Shown: positions 6,823 through 14,868, counted from the first letter of the stretch. The stretch is 19,116 nt of DNA from CAZMVY01 sp964569765 (GCA_964569765.1 CAZMVY010000071.1:1-19116); one strand, 5' to 3'. A program made the numbers and translations. Notes: a model not told the origin generated them from the sequence alone.

Positions 6823-7821
6823 ATGCTTCAGCCGAGCACGCGGCGCGAGTTTCTCGGGCAGATCGGTGCAGTGCTGGGCGGCATCGCCGTCCCAGCGTCG
6901 GCGCCGGCGGAGGTCGCCGCGAGCCGGACGGCCCGCTCGAAACCCCGGGTAATCGTCGCACGCGATGAGACCCTCGCACGCGGCGCCATCACCGAACACG
7001 GCGAACTCCTGCGCAAGCTGCTCAATGCCGCGATGCAGAAGCTGACCGGATCCGCCGATGCGGCCGCCGCCTGGCGCAGGCTGTTCACGCCGGACGATCG
7101 CGTCGGCATCAAGGTCAACACACTGGGCCTCTCGACGCAGCCGGCCGTCGTCGACGCGATCGTCGCCGGGCTTCGATCCGCCGGCGTCCCGGCGGAGAAC
7201 ATCATCATCTGGGACCGCTTCGACGTGGAGCTGAACCGGGCGGGGTTCAGGCTCAACCGCTCTGCCGCCGGCGTGAAGTGCCACGGCACGGACGCCGAGC
7301 ACTACGGCAGCGGCTACCTGCCGGACGTCGAGACGAGCGGCCGCATCGGCTCGTGCTTCTCGCGAATCCTCGCGGAAGACGTGAACGCCCTGATCAGCGT
7401 TCCCGTGCTGAAGGACCATAATCTGGCAGGCGTCTCGCTCGGGCTCAAGAACTGGTTCGGCGCGATCCACAACCCGAACAAATATCACGACCGCAACTGC
7501 GACCCGTACATCGTCGATGTCGCGTCGCACCGGTACATCCGGTCGCGCTGGCGGCTGACGGTCTGCGACGGCTCGCGGGCCCAGTACCACGCGGGTCCGC
7601 AACAGCATCCGGCCTACGCCTGGCCGTACGGCGGCCTGCTCGTCGGTACGGACGTGGTGGCGGTCGACGCCGTCGCCGCCGATCTGCTCGAAGCGGAACG
7701 TAAGGCCAGGGGCCTGCCGTCGCTCCGCGCCGAAAGGCGGCCGCCGGTGCACATCGCCACGGCCGCAGCACGCGGCTTCGGCGAGGCAGACCTGGCAAAG
7801 ATCGATCGACTGGAGGTGTAG
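6823..7821 (+). CDS. DUF362 domain protein with Tat signal
   Basis: This 332-residue protein belongs to DUF362. The N-terminus STRREFLGQIGAVLGG (5-20) is a clear twin-arginine signal (RR at 7-8) with a hydrophobic stretch and an AxA-like cleavage region around 25-33, so a folded, probably cofactor-bearing protein is exported. Family features include DRVGIKVNT, an ISVPVLKDHNLAG segment and GLKNWFGAIHNP. No ferredoxin-type CxxCxxC cluster is present; the few cysteines are scattered (KCHG, GSCF, RNCD, VCDG). The function of DUF362 proteins is unknown. It starts 27 bases after the Memo-AMMECR1 gene and precedes the radical SAM gene, so it is probably in the same operon and may be an accessory component. 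The ATG at 6823 has GGAG at 6810-6813; a GTG at 6808 would only add five residues and would displace the signal. Confidence 0.88.
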   Translation: MLQPSTRREFLGQIGAVLGGIAVPASAPAEVAASRTARSKPRVIVARDETLARGAITEHGELLRKLLNAAMQKLTGSADAAAAWRRLFTPDDRVGIKVNTLGLSTQPAVVDAIVAGLRSAGVPAENIIIWDRFDVELNRAGFRLNRSAAGVKCHGTDAEHYGSGYLPDVETSGRIGSCFSRILAEDVNALISVPVLKDHNLAGVSLGLKNWFGAIHNPNKYHDRNCDPYIVDVASHRYIRSRWRLTVCDGSRAQYHAGPQQHPAYAWPYGGLLVGTDVVAVDAVAADLLEAERKARGLPSLRAERRPPVHIATAAARGFGEADLAKIDRLEV

Positions 7822-7829
7822 GGCCACTC

Positions 7830-7859
7830 TGGACTGCGGCCTCTTGGAGTGCGGCCTCT
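7830..7859. repeat. Two tandem 15-bp repeats
   Basis: TGGACTGCGGCCTCT (7830-7844) is followed directly by TGGAGTGCGGCCTCT (7845-7859), differing at one base. The second copy begins the palindromic repeat at 7845-7869. The pair lies just after the DUF362 stop. Confidence 0.75.
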
Positions 7860-7869
7860 CCGAGGCCGC
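7845..7869 (+). repeat. Palindromic intergenic repeat, copy 1 (REP-like hairpin)
   Basis: This 25-bp unit contains a perfect 8-bp stem, GCGGCCTC (7851-7858) and GAGGCCGC (7862-7869), with a three-base loop TCC. A second copy with two mismatches lies on the minus strand at 14885-14909. Both lie between co-directional genes and in the same orientation relative to the downstream gene. The hairpin could stabilise upstream mRNA or attenuate transcription into the radical SAM gene; that is inference. Confidence 0.65.
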
Positions 7870-7914
7870 CCTGCAGCTTCCGAGGGGCTGCCCTCCGCAA
7901 CGACGGGACGCTCG

Positions 7915-9156
7915 ATGGACAATCTCGAAAACGTCTTCCGCCATCCCACCCGCCGCGACGTGCTCCGTTGGAGCCTCGCGTGTGGCGCCGCCGGCGCGCT
8001 GGGCCGGGCCCCGGCCGCCTCCGCCCAGGATACCGCCGGCGTGAACGAGCTGGCCGGGCCGAAACTCAAGGGCCTCGCCCGGCACGAGGCGCTCTTCTGG
8101 GACAGACTCCCCGACAACCGGGTGAAGTGCCGCCTCTGCCCGCGCGAGTGCGAGGTGGCCGACGTGGAGCGCGGCTACTGCGGCGTCCGGGAGAACCAGG
8201 GCGGACGATATCAGACGCTTGTGTACGGCGCGCTATGCTCGGCCAACGTGGACCCGATCGAGAAGAAGCCGCTTTTCCACTACCAGCCCGGCACGGCCGC
8301 CTTTTCCATCGCGACGGCCGGCTGCAACATCGAGTGCAAGTTCTGCCAGAACTGGCAACTCAGCCCGTTCCGCCCGGAGCAGGGCGAAAGTGGCCTCGTG
8401 CCCCCGGAGCAACTGGTTGCTGCGTGCCGGGCGCGCGGCGTGCCGACCCTCGCCTACACCTACTCCGAACCGGTTGTCTTCTACGAGTACATGCACGACG
8501 CCGCCGAGGCCGGACGTCGGCAGGGCATCGGCAGCGTGATGATCTCGAACGGGTACATCCAGGAAAAACCCCTGCGGCAGCTCTGCCGGCACCTCACCGG
8601 CGTCAAGATCGATTTCAAGGGCTTCAGCGAAAGGTTCTACGCCGAACAGTGCCACGGAGAGCTCAAGCCCGTGATGGCCACCCTGGAAACGTTGCGAGAC
8701 ATCGGCATCTGGTTCGAGCTGGTGATCCTGGTCATCCCGACGCTCAACGACTCGCCCGACGAAACCCGACAGATGGCCCGGTGGGTCGTGAAACACCTCG
8801 GCCCCGACGTGCCCATGCACTTCACGCGGTTCCATCCGACCTACCGCATGACGAACCTCCCGGCAACGCCCGTGGCCACACTCGATCAGTGCCGCACGAT
8901 CGCCATGAACGAGGGCGTCCATTACGTCTACGCCGGAAACGTCCCCCTGCATCCGGGCGAAAACACCTACTGCCACGGCTGCCGCGAGGAACTGATCCGG
9001 CGCGTCGGCTTCCGGGTCGCCTCGAACCGGATCCGCGACGGCAAGTGCCCGAAGTGCGGCGCGCGGATTCCCGGCGTCTGGTCGCAGGAGCAGGCGCTCG
9101 CATTTCGGCCGCAGGAGCCGCCGTCCACGCAGACCGCGCCGACGCAATCCGGTTGA
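7915..9156 (+). CDS. amrS: AmmeMemoRadiSam system radical SAM enzyme with Tat signal
   Basis: This 413-residue radical SAM protein has the cluster-binding motif C137-x3-C141-x2-C144 (GCNIECKFCQNW), which holds the [4Fe-4S] cluster that cleaves S-adenosylmethionine. Ahead of it are the family's extra cysteines CRLCPREC (72-79) and GYCGVREN, and the conserved ALCSANVDPIEKKPLFHYQPG. The C-terminus holds two Cys pairs (CHGC and CPKC), which could bind zinc or a further iron-sulfur cluster. The N-terminus has a twin-arginine motif, TRRDVLRW (12-19), then a hydrophobic Ala/Gly stretch and a cleavage-like PAASAQ, so the enzyme is predicted to be exported folded by Tat. It resembles the pyruvate-formate-lyase-activating-enzyme-like family that partners Memo and AMMECR1. 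The ATG at 7915 is chosen because it begins the signal; the upstream extension is repeat sequence. The ribosome binding site is weak. Confidence 0.93.
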   Translation: MDNLENVFRHPTRRDVLRWSLACGAAGALGRAPAASAQDTAGVNELAGPKLKGLARHEALFWDRLPDNRVKCRLCPRECEVADVERGYCGVRENQGGRYQTLVYGALCSANVDPIEKKPLFHYQPGTAAFSIATAGCNIECKFCQNWQLSPFRPEQGESGLVPPEQLVAACRARGVPTLAYTYSEPVVFYEYMHDAAEAGRRQGIGSVMISNGYIQEKPLRQLCRHLTGVKIDFKGFSERFYAEQCHGELKPVMATLETLRDIGIWFELVILVIPTLNDSPDETRQMARWVVKHLGPDVPMHFTRFHPTYRMTNLPATPVATLDQCRTIAMNEGVHYVYAGNVPLHPGENTYCHGCREELIRRVGFRVASNRIRDGKCPKCGARIPGVWSQEQALAFRPQEPPSTQTAPTQSG

Positions 9157-9170
9157 TCGCGGTTCCCGGT

Positions 9171-9186
9171 CGCCGGCAGGCCGGCG
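9171..9186. other. Short GC-rich hairpin after the radical SAM gene
   Basis: CGCCGG (9171-9176), loop CAGG, CCGGCG (9181-9186) forms a perfect 6-bp stem 14 bases after the stop. There is no T tract, so it is not a convincing intrinsic terminator, but it could mark the end of the AmmeMemoRadiSam transcript. Confidence 0.25.
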
Positions 9187-9231
9187 CAAGACCACGAAGA
9201 GATGATTCGGCCCGTTACAGGAAACACAACA

Positions 9232-10344
9232 ATGATCGGAAGATACACAGCGGTACTGCTGGTCGTAACGGCAGGCTTCCGCATCAGCACCGGGGCGGAG
9301 ACCGTCCGGACCCTCCTCACCATCGAACCGACGAAAGCATACCCGCGGAACTCCGAAGGCGATCTCGTCGAGCTCACGGACGGGCGGCTGTGCCTGGCCT
9401 ACACGCGGTTCACGGGGGGCACGGCGGACGACGCGAAAGCCGACATCGTCGCACGAACCTCGGCCGACGCGGGCCGGACGTGGAGCGACGATCGTATCCT
9501 GGTGCGAAACGAAGGCAAAGAACACACCATGTCGGCCAGCCTGCTGCGGCTCAAGAGCGGCGAACTCCTGCTGTTTTATCTCCGCAAGAACGGCTGGAAC
9601 GACTGCAACCTCTACGTCCGCCGGTCCGCCGATGAATTCGCCACGCTGAGCGAGCCGGTCCGCGTGACTGTAGCCGAGGGCTACCACGTCGTGAACAACG
9701 CCCGCGTGATTCAGCTCTCGACCGGGCGGATCGTTGTGCCCGCTGCGTTTCATCCCTGCCCGGACGGCACGCCGAAGACGTGGTCCCCCAGGGCCGTACC
9801 GCGGGTCTTCTTCTCAGATGACGACGGACGCACCTGGCGAGCCGATGCCACCGTCGTCTCGCCCCCGCCGCAGCGCAAGGCCACGCTCCAGGAGCCCGGC
9901 GTGCTGGAACTCAGGGACCGCCGCCTGCTGATGTGGATGCGCACGAAAGAGGGCACCCAGTACGAAATGTTCTCCGCCGATCAGGGCACGCACTGGTCCG
10001 AACCCCGGCCCGGTCCGCTCGCCTCCCCGTGCAGTCCCGCCACCATCCGCCGGATCCCCTGGAGCGGCGATCTCCTGTGTGTCTGGAACGATCACTCCGG
10101 CTGGCACGCCTTCCCGCCGGGAAAGCGCACGCCGCTCTGTGTCGCAATCAGCCGGGACGACGGCAAGACGTGGGGCAGGAGCCGTGTCATCGAAGGCGAC
10201 CCGAACGGCTGGTACTGCTACACGTCGATCACCTTCGTGAAGGATCAGGCGATCCTGTCGTACTGCGCGGGCGACTCGAAGACCGGCGGTCTGAACCGAC
10301 TCAAGATCGTGGCCCTGCCGCGGACCTGGCTGGATATGCCGTAG
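9232..10344 (+). CDS. Secreted sialidase-like protein with four Asp-box (BNR) repeats
   Basis: This is a 370-residue six-bladed beta-propeller-type protein. Four Asp boxes (S-x-D-x-G-x-T-W) are visible: SADAGRTW (77-84), SDDDGRTW (195-202), SADQGTHW (248-255) and SRDDGKTW (307-314). YPRNSEGDLVEL near residue 38 carries an Arg where sialidases have their first substrate-binding Arg. QEPGVLEL (E221) and MWMRTKEG (R237) fit the catalytic Glu and second Arg of GH33-like enzymes, and a Tyr-rich WYCYTSI follows near 327-333. Residues 1-22 form a signal peptide (YTAVLLVVTAGF), so it acts outside the cytoplasm, probably releasing sialic acid or a related terminal sugar. Non-hydrolytic Asp-box propellers also exist, so the substrate is uncertain. 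AGGA at 9219-9222 sets the start at 9232 rather than 9202. Confidence 0.85.
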   Translation: MIGRYTAVLLVVTAGFRISTGAETVRTLLTIEPTKAYPRNSEGDLVELTDGRLCLAYTRFTGGTADDAKADIVARTSADAGRTWSDDRILVRNEGKEHTMSASLLRLKSGELLLFYLRKNGWNDCNLYVRRSADEFATLSEPVRVTVAEGYHVVNNARVIQLSTGRIVVPAAFHPCPDGTPKTWSPRAVPRVFFSDDDGRTWRADATVVSPPPQRKATLQEPGVLELRDRRLLMWMRTKEGTQYEMFSADQGTHWSEPRPGPLASPCSPATIRRIPWSGDLLCVWNDHSGWHAFPPGKRTPLCVAISRDDGKTWGRSRVIEGDPNGWYCYTSITFVKDQAILSYCAGDSKTGGLNRLKIVALPRTWLDMP

Positions 10345-10457
10345 CGCGGTCGTGCGCACCGACAGCCTGCCTGTGGTAGACTGCCGGCTTTGCTCCGCCG
10401 GGTTCGTGTGTTCTGTTCACGAAGCCGCCAATCGAGGGGCAGGAGGAGTGCAACTCC
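10345..10457 (+). promoter_or_regulatory. Intergenic region with candidate extended -10 promoter and strong ribosome binding site
   Basis: TGGTAGACT at 10374-10382 fits an extended -10 element (TG-n-TAnnnT), 75 bases before the start of the large glycoside hydrolase; no good -35 is seen. AGGAGGAG at 10441-10448 is a strong ribosome binding site nine bases ahead of the ATG at 10458. Confidence 0.4.
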
Positions 10458-13400
10458 ATGTGCCTATGTGCTCCGGTACGGCGTTCGGGCGCGGTGTTCG
10501 TGTTGTGTCTGCTGTTCTCCGGCGTTCCGGCCAGTGGCGTCGACGTCGCCGGCATCGCGCGGTTCGCGCCGACCGGTGAGGACGCCGGGCTTGCCGATGG
10601 GCTGACCGCAGAGCTCAAGGCTGCCGGTTACCTCGTCCGGGAACTCGATGCGGCGGCCCTCTGCGACCCGACGGAGTTGAGCGCCCGGAAGTACCGGATG
10701 CTCGTTCTGCCGGATGCCTCCGCGCTGCCGGCGAAAAGCGTTCCGTCCGTGTCGGCCTATCTGAAAGCCGGCGGAGACATCCTCGCGTTGAACGCGCCCC
10801 TTTGGCAGACGCCGCTGATCCACGTTGCCGGCCGATGGGTCGGCCGCGACGAGTACCAGCGCCGCCGCGCGGGCGAATTGCCGCCGCGCGTACTCTTCGA
10901 ATTCCGGCCGGAGGAAATGCCAAAGTGGCATCGTTCGAGCAACTCGCCCGAAACCCCCGCAACCTATGAGGCCGTGAGGGCCGCTCCGCCACCGGCGGAC
11001 TGGGCCTTGCACGTCGTGGTTTCCAACCTCGACGGGTGGGACACCTTCATGTCACCGGAGACATCGGGCGCGTTCGCACCGGGCCACGTGCTGACCGTCC
11101 TGTCGGCCCGGGGCGGACCGGAAACGCCGCAACTCGCCGTCGAGTGGACCGAACGGGACGGATCGCGATGGATCGCGGTCATCCCCCTCTTCCCCGAGTG
11201 GCGACAATACGTGCTCGCGCCTGACGACTTCCTCTACTGGGAAAGCATCCCGACGCGCGGACGCCGAGGCGACTGTTTCAAACCCGAGAACGCCGTGAAG
11301 CTTTCCGTGGGCGTAGCCCACTCGCATACCGGTCGCCTGAGCGGGCGGCGCGAGTACTGGGTCGCCGCAATCGGTACGGCCCCGAGTACGCCGGAGTATG
11401 AGGAGCTGGCCTCCGCTCTCTCCCCGCCGCCGTTGGAGATCCTCTCGCCGCGCTACAAGTTCTTCGACTGTCACGCGGTGAAGGATCTGCGGACGCGCTC
11501 CGATCAGGCTATCCTCGCCTCCGCAGCGTTCCCCGTGCCGCCGGAGATTCGCTCGCCGCACCCGCGGGCCTCGGGCGCGGGCTTCGAGAAGGGCCGCGCA
11601 TGGCGGTTCGCCCCGCTGATCGAGGCGCGGACGGCCGACGGCGAATGGCGCGGCGCGCCCGCAGCGCTGCTGGTGCATGCGGACGGCGCATACAAGGGCG
11701 GCATCTGGGCGTCGTTCGGCGTCGGCGATGCGGAATGGTACCGGTCGCCCGGTGTCCGGAAAGCGATCGGGCAAATCATTCGCCGGATGCGGCACGGCGT
11801 GTTCCTCGTCGATGGGGGAACGAACTTCTACACCTACTTCGACGGGCAGGACGTTCGGCTCGGCGTCCGCGCGGTCCATCTCGGTGGGGGTCGGCGCGAG
11901 GGACTGATCGCGCGCGTCGTGCTGACCGACGCCGCGTCCGGACGCGAGGTCGTCTCGCGCCAGTGGCCCCTCGCGCTGAGCCCGGACCAGGAGGCCACGG
12001 TCGCCGACACGTGGAAGCCGTCGGAGTGGCCCGAGCAGGGTTTCCGCGTGTCGGCAGAGATCCGCGACGGGGGCGAAGTGATCGATCGCGTCGTTCACGA
12101 AGCGCACGTCTGGCGACCCCGCCCGACCAGGAACTTCGTCGCGATTCGCGATGGCGACTTTCTGCTCGACGGCCACCGGTGGCGGGCACACGGCGTGAAC
12201 TACATGCCGTCCTCGGGCGTCGCGACGGAGGATGCGGCGTACTTCGAGTACTGGCTTAACGCGCGGTCGTACGACCCCGAGGTCATCGAACGGGACCTGC
12301 GACACATCCGGGACCTCGGGCTCAATGCGGTGAGCCTCTTCATCGACCACGTTTCGCTCCGCGCACAGAACTTCCTCGACCTGCTCCGACGGCTGGACCG
12401 GCACGGCCTGAAGGCGAACGTGGCCCTGCGGCCGAGCTGGCCGCTCGACTTCCGGTTCGGACCGGTCCGCGAACTCATCGAGTACTATCGGCTTCCCGAG
12501 CACGATGCGGTCTTCGCGTTCGATCTGGCCTGGGAACCGATGTTCGGTCCGCATGAGCAACGCACCGGCTGGGACGCCGAATGGGAGGCGTGGGTCGTCG
12601 AGCGCTATGGCAGCATCGCCGCCGCCGAGGCGGACTGGGCCTTCCCCGTGCCGCGGACGCACGCGGGCAAGGTGACCAACCCCTCCGCCGCGCAGATCGA
12701 CACCGACGGACCATGGCGACGGATGACGGCGGCCTATCGCCGTTTCCTCGACACGCTGCTCTACCGGAGCTACAGCGCCGCCCGCGCCCTCGTGCGCAGC
12801 GTGGACCCCAACCACTTCGTCAGCTTTCGCATGGCCGAGGCCGGCAACCCGACGTTCCGCTGGCAGGGGCGCATCCCGTATGACTTCCCCTACCTCGCCG
12901 CGGCGGTCGACTTCCTCGCGCCCGAGGCCTACGGGCGGATCGGCGACTGGCGACAGGTGAAGCCCGCCTGGTTCGAGTTCGAATACGCACGCTGGGCCGC
13001 GCCGGACAAGCCGATGCTCTGGGCCGAGATCGGCGTGAGCGTCTGGGACCTCGGCCGTATGCAGCCTATGCCCGAACTGCTCGAGTTCCAGAAACGCTTC
13101 TTTGCCGACTTCTATCGCATGCTCATCGGCAGCGGGGCGGACGGCGTCTTCTTCTGGTTCTACCCGGGCGGGTTCCGTTGCGGCGAGAACAGCGACTACG
13201 GGATCATCAATCCCGACGGCTCCGATCGCCCCGTGACCACGGTCATTCGCGAAAATGCCCGGAAGTTTCTCGACGGCCCCGACGCACGCCCGATTGACCA
13301 CTGGATCGAGATCGACCGCGACAGACACCCCGACGGCAGCGCCGGCAGCTCCGCCGCCGCCAACGCCGAGTGCTGGACCGCAAAGCCTGCCGGCCGCACC

Positions 13401-13889
13401 CCGGGGCTCCGCACCGCCGGCACCGGAACCACCTCAGCGAACTGCCCCCTGCTCGCCGTCGGGAATACGCCATGCAACGGCACGAACCCGCCGAAGTATC
13501 TCGACGGGGCGTTCGATCTCATCGAGGTTCGGGACACAGGGGGCAACTGGATCCCCGTGCCCGCCGGCGGAAGCGCGAAGGTCGATCCAAACACGCCGGC
13601 GGTCGCACGCATTACGTTGACCAACCTCGGCGAGGCAACGTGGCTTGCGCCCGATAGCCCATCGGCCGGCACGAATGGCCCGGGGGGCGTATACATCGTC
13701 GTTAACGGCCGGGCCACCGCACGCACGCCGCTCCCGGCGGCGGTGCCGCACCTCGGCTCCATTCAGATCACCGGCGTCGTTCTGGCATCGTCCAGCCCCA
13801 GGGAGCCGACGACCGTCACCATGACCCTGGCCGCCGAGGGCCGCACGCCGTTCGGTCCGAAAGTGCGCCTGACGCTCCTTCCGCAGTGA
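10458..13889 (+). CDS. Large secreted clan GH-A glycoside hydrolase with GATase1-like N-terminal domain
   Basis: This is a 1143-residue protein. Residues 1-26 form a signal peptide (AVFVLCLLFSGVPASG). About 30-115 resembles a GATase1-like (ThuA or beta-galactosidase trimerisation-like) fold: a GLTAELKAAGYLVREL helix, the strand YRMLVLPDA and LKAGGDILAL. A beta-rich central region follows, ending in an Ig-like domain (about 455-550). The catalytic TIM barrel spans about 559-945, starting FLLDGHRWRAHGVNYMPSSG. E693 in DLAWEP is the likely acid/base and E857 in LWAEIGVS the likely nucleophile, as in GH5 and GH42 enzymes. YGSIAAAEADW and the FRRF-like helix after it recall GH42. A Ser/Ala/Pro/Cys-containing linker (about 953-1014) leads to a C-terminal Ig-like or binding domain (1015-1143). 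It probably cleaves a beta-linked glycan outside the cell; the exact family and substrate are not assignable by eye. Confidence 0.82.
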   Translation: MCLCAPVRRSGAVFVLCLLFSGVPASGVDVAGIARFAPTGEDAGLADGLTAELKAAGYLVRELDAAALCDPTELSARKYRMLVLPDASALPAKSVPSVSAYLKAGGDILALNAPLWQTPLIHVAGRWVGRDEYQRRRAGELPPRVLFEFRPEEMPKWHRSSNSPETPATYEAVRAAPPPADWALHVVVSNLDGWDTFMSPETSGAFAPGHVLTVLSARGGPETPQLAVEWTERDGSRWIAVIPLFPEWRQYVLAPDDFLYWESIPTRGRRGDCFKPENAVKLSVGVAHSHTGRLSGRREYWVAAIGTAPSTPEYEELASALSPPPLEILSPRYKFFDCHAVKDLRTRSDQAILASAAFPVPPEIRSPHPRASGAGFEKGRAWRFAPLIEARTADGEWRGAPAALLVHADGAYKGGIWASFGVGDAEWYRSPGVRKAIGQIIRRMRHGVFLVDGGTNFYTYFDGQDVRLGVRAVHLGGGRREGLIARVVLTDAASGREVVSRQWPLALSPDQEATVADTWKPSEWPEQGFRVSAEIRDGGEVIDRVVHEAHVWRPRPTRNFVAIRDGDFLLDGHRWRAHGVNYMPSSGVATEDAAYFEYWLNARSYDPEVIERDLRHIRDLGLNAVSLFIDHVSLRAQNFLDLLRRLDRHGLKANVALRPSWPLDFRFGPVRELIEYYRLPEHDAVFAFDLAWEPMFGPHEQRTGWDAEWEAWVVERYGSIAAAEADWAFPVPRTHAGKVTNPSAAQIDTDGPWRRMTAAYRRFLDTLLYRSYSAARALVRSVDPNHFVSFRMAEAGNPTFRWQGRIPYDFPYLAAAVDFLAPEAYGRIGDWRQVKPAWFEFEYARWAAPDKPMLWAEIGVSVWDLGRMQPMPELLEFQKRFFADFYRMLIGSGADGVFFWFYPGGFRCGENSDYGIINPDGSDRPVTTVIRENARKFLDGPDARPIDHWIEIDRDRHPDGSAGSSAAANAECWTAKPAGRTPGLRTAGTGTTSANCPLLAVGNTPCNGTNPPKYLDGAFDLIEVRDTGGNWIPVPAGGSAKVDPNTPAVARITLTNLGEATWLAPDSPSAGTNGPGGVYIVVNGRATARTPLPAAVPHLGSIQITGVVLASSSPREPTTVTMTLAAEGRTPFGPKVRLTLLPQ

Positions 13890-13904
13890 CCCGGGCAAAC
13901 GGCA

Positions 13905-14864
13905 CTACGACACGGCGGGGATGATCTCGCGTGGGATCGGCCCGAGATCGGACGCCTGAACGTTGTCGGCCACCTGTTCCGGCGTCTTGGCACCCGGAAT
14001 GACCGTGTGGCACGCCGGGTGCGAGAGGCAGAACCGCAGGCTCACCTGGGCCATGCTCTGGTCGCGAAAACGCGCGTAGAGCGGTTTCATTTGCTCGAGC
14101 TGATCGAGGTACTTTGCGAGCTTTTCGGGCGACAGGTTGAAGCGGCGGTGGTCGTCCTCGCCGAACGTGCTCGTCCGCGTGAACTTGCCCGAGAGCAGGC
14201 CGAAGAGGATCGGGATCCGCACGATCACGCCGATGCCGTACTGCTGCGCCTTGGGGAAAAGGACCTTCTCTGCCTCGCGCTCAAGGAGATTGTAGCGAAC
14301 CTGGATGCAGTCGATCAGGTCGTGCCACTTGTCGAGGAAGTGCGCCTGCTCGGTCTCCTTGAAGGACTGGACGCTCCAGCCGGCGTGGCGAATCTTGCCC
14401 TGGCGCTTCAATACGGCGAGGGCGTCCCACGGATCGTCGCGTTCGAGCTTGTCGGTGTCGTGACTGTGGAGCTGGAGGATGTCAAGCGTTTCAACGCCGA
14501 GCCGCTTCAGGCTTTTCTCGGCGGCGCCGATCAGGTAGTCGCGGTCAGCGTTCTGCTGGATCGCGCCGTAGCCCTTGTCCGCGCCCGGAGGGGCGTTGTA
14601 GAAGTCGTTGCCGGCCTTCGTCGCGATGATGACGCCGTCGCGGCCGCGCTCGCGCATCACGCCGGCAATCAGCTCCTCGGAGTGACCGAAGCCGTAGACG
14701 TCGGCCGTGTCGATGAACGTGACACCGTGATCGAGCGCTGCCCGCAACGCGCGGCGCGAGACCTCGTCGTCGGTCGGGCCCCAGTTCGTCCCGCCGATCG
14801 CCCACGCCCCGAAGCCGACGGTCGAAACCTTCGGCCCGCGTGCGCCGAGGTGCGTATACTTCAT
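13905..14864 (-). CDS. Aldo/keto reductase
   Basis: This 319-residue NAD(P)H-dependent oxidoreductase of the AKR superfamily has the (beta/alpha)8 barrel signature. The catalytic tetrad is visible: D52 and Y57 (FIDTADVYGFGHSEEL), K83 (ATKAG) and H133 (LQLHSHD). The cofactor site shows near the C-terminus as CHTVIPGAKTPEQVADN. It would reduce carbonyls or oxidise sugar alcohols or sugars in the cytoplasm. Many Planctomycetes-type AKRs of this kind lie beside sugar-use genes, as here beside nagA. AGGAGGA at 14869-14875 lies four bases ahead of the ATG and fixes the start; the open frame upstream is repeat-derived. It lies 56 bases downstream of nagA on the same strand and ends convergently 15 bases from the large glycoside hydrolase gene, with no terminator hairpin between. 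Confidence 0.93.
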   Translation of the reverse strand: MKYTHLGARGPKVSTVGFGAWAIGGTNWGPTDDEVSRRALRAALDHGVTFIDTADVYGFGHSEELIAGVMRERGRDGVIIATKAGNDFYNAPPGADKGYGAIQQNADRDYLIGAAEKSLKRLGVETLDILQLHSHDTDKLERDDPWDALAVLKRQGKIRHAGWSVQSFKETEQAHFLDKWHDLIDCIQVRYNLLEREAEKVLFPKAQQYGIGVIVRIPILFGLLSGKFTRTSTFGEDDHRRFNLSPEKLAKYLDQLEQMKPLYARFRDQSMAQVSLRFCLSHPACHTVIPGAKTPEQVADNVQASDLGPIPREIIPAVS

Positions 14865-14868
14865 CGGG

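Noticed and set aside
6091..8085. 664-codon minus-strand frame opposite the AmmeMemoRadiSam genes
   Set aside because: It spans three well-supported plus-strand genes and shows no domain of its own.
11052..13328. 758-codon minus-strand frame opposite the large glycoside hydrolase
   Set aside because: The plus strand carries a coherent signal peptide, catalytic barrel and strong ribosome binding site; the antisense frame is Arg/Glu/Val-rich shadow text.
13890..13904. Terminator between the convergent hydrolase and AKR genes
   Set aside because: Only 15 bases lie between the stops and no hairpin with a T tract is visible.
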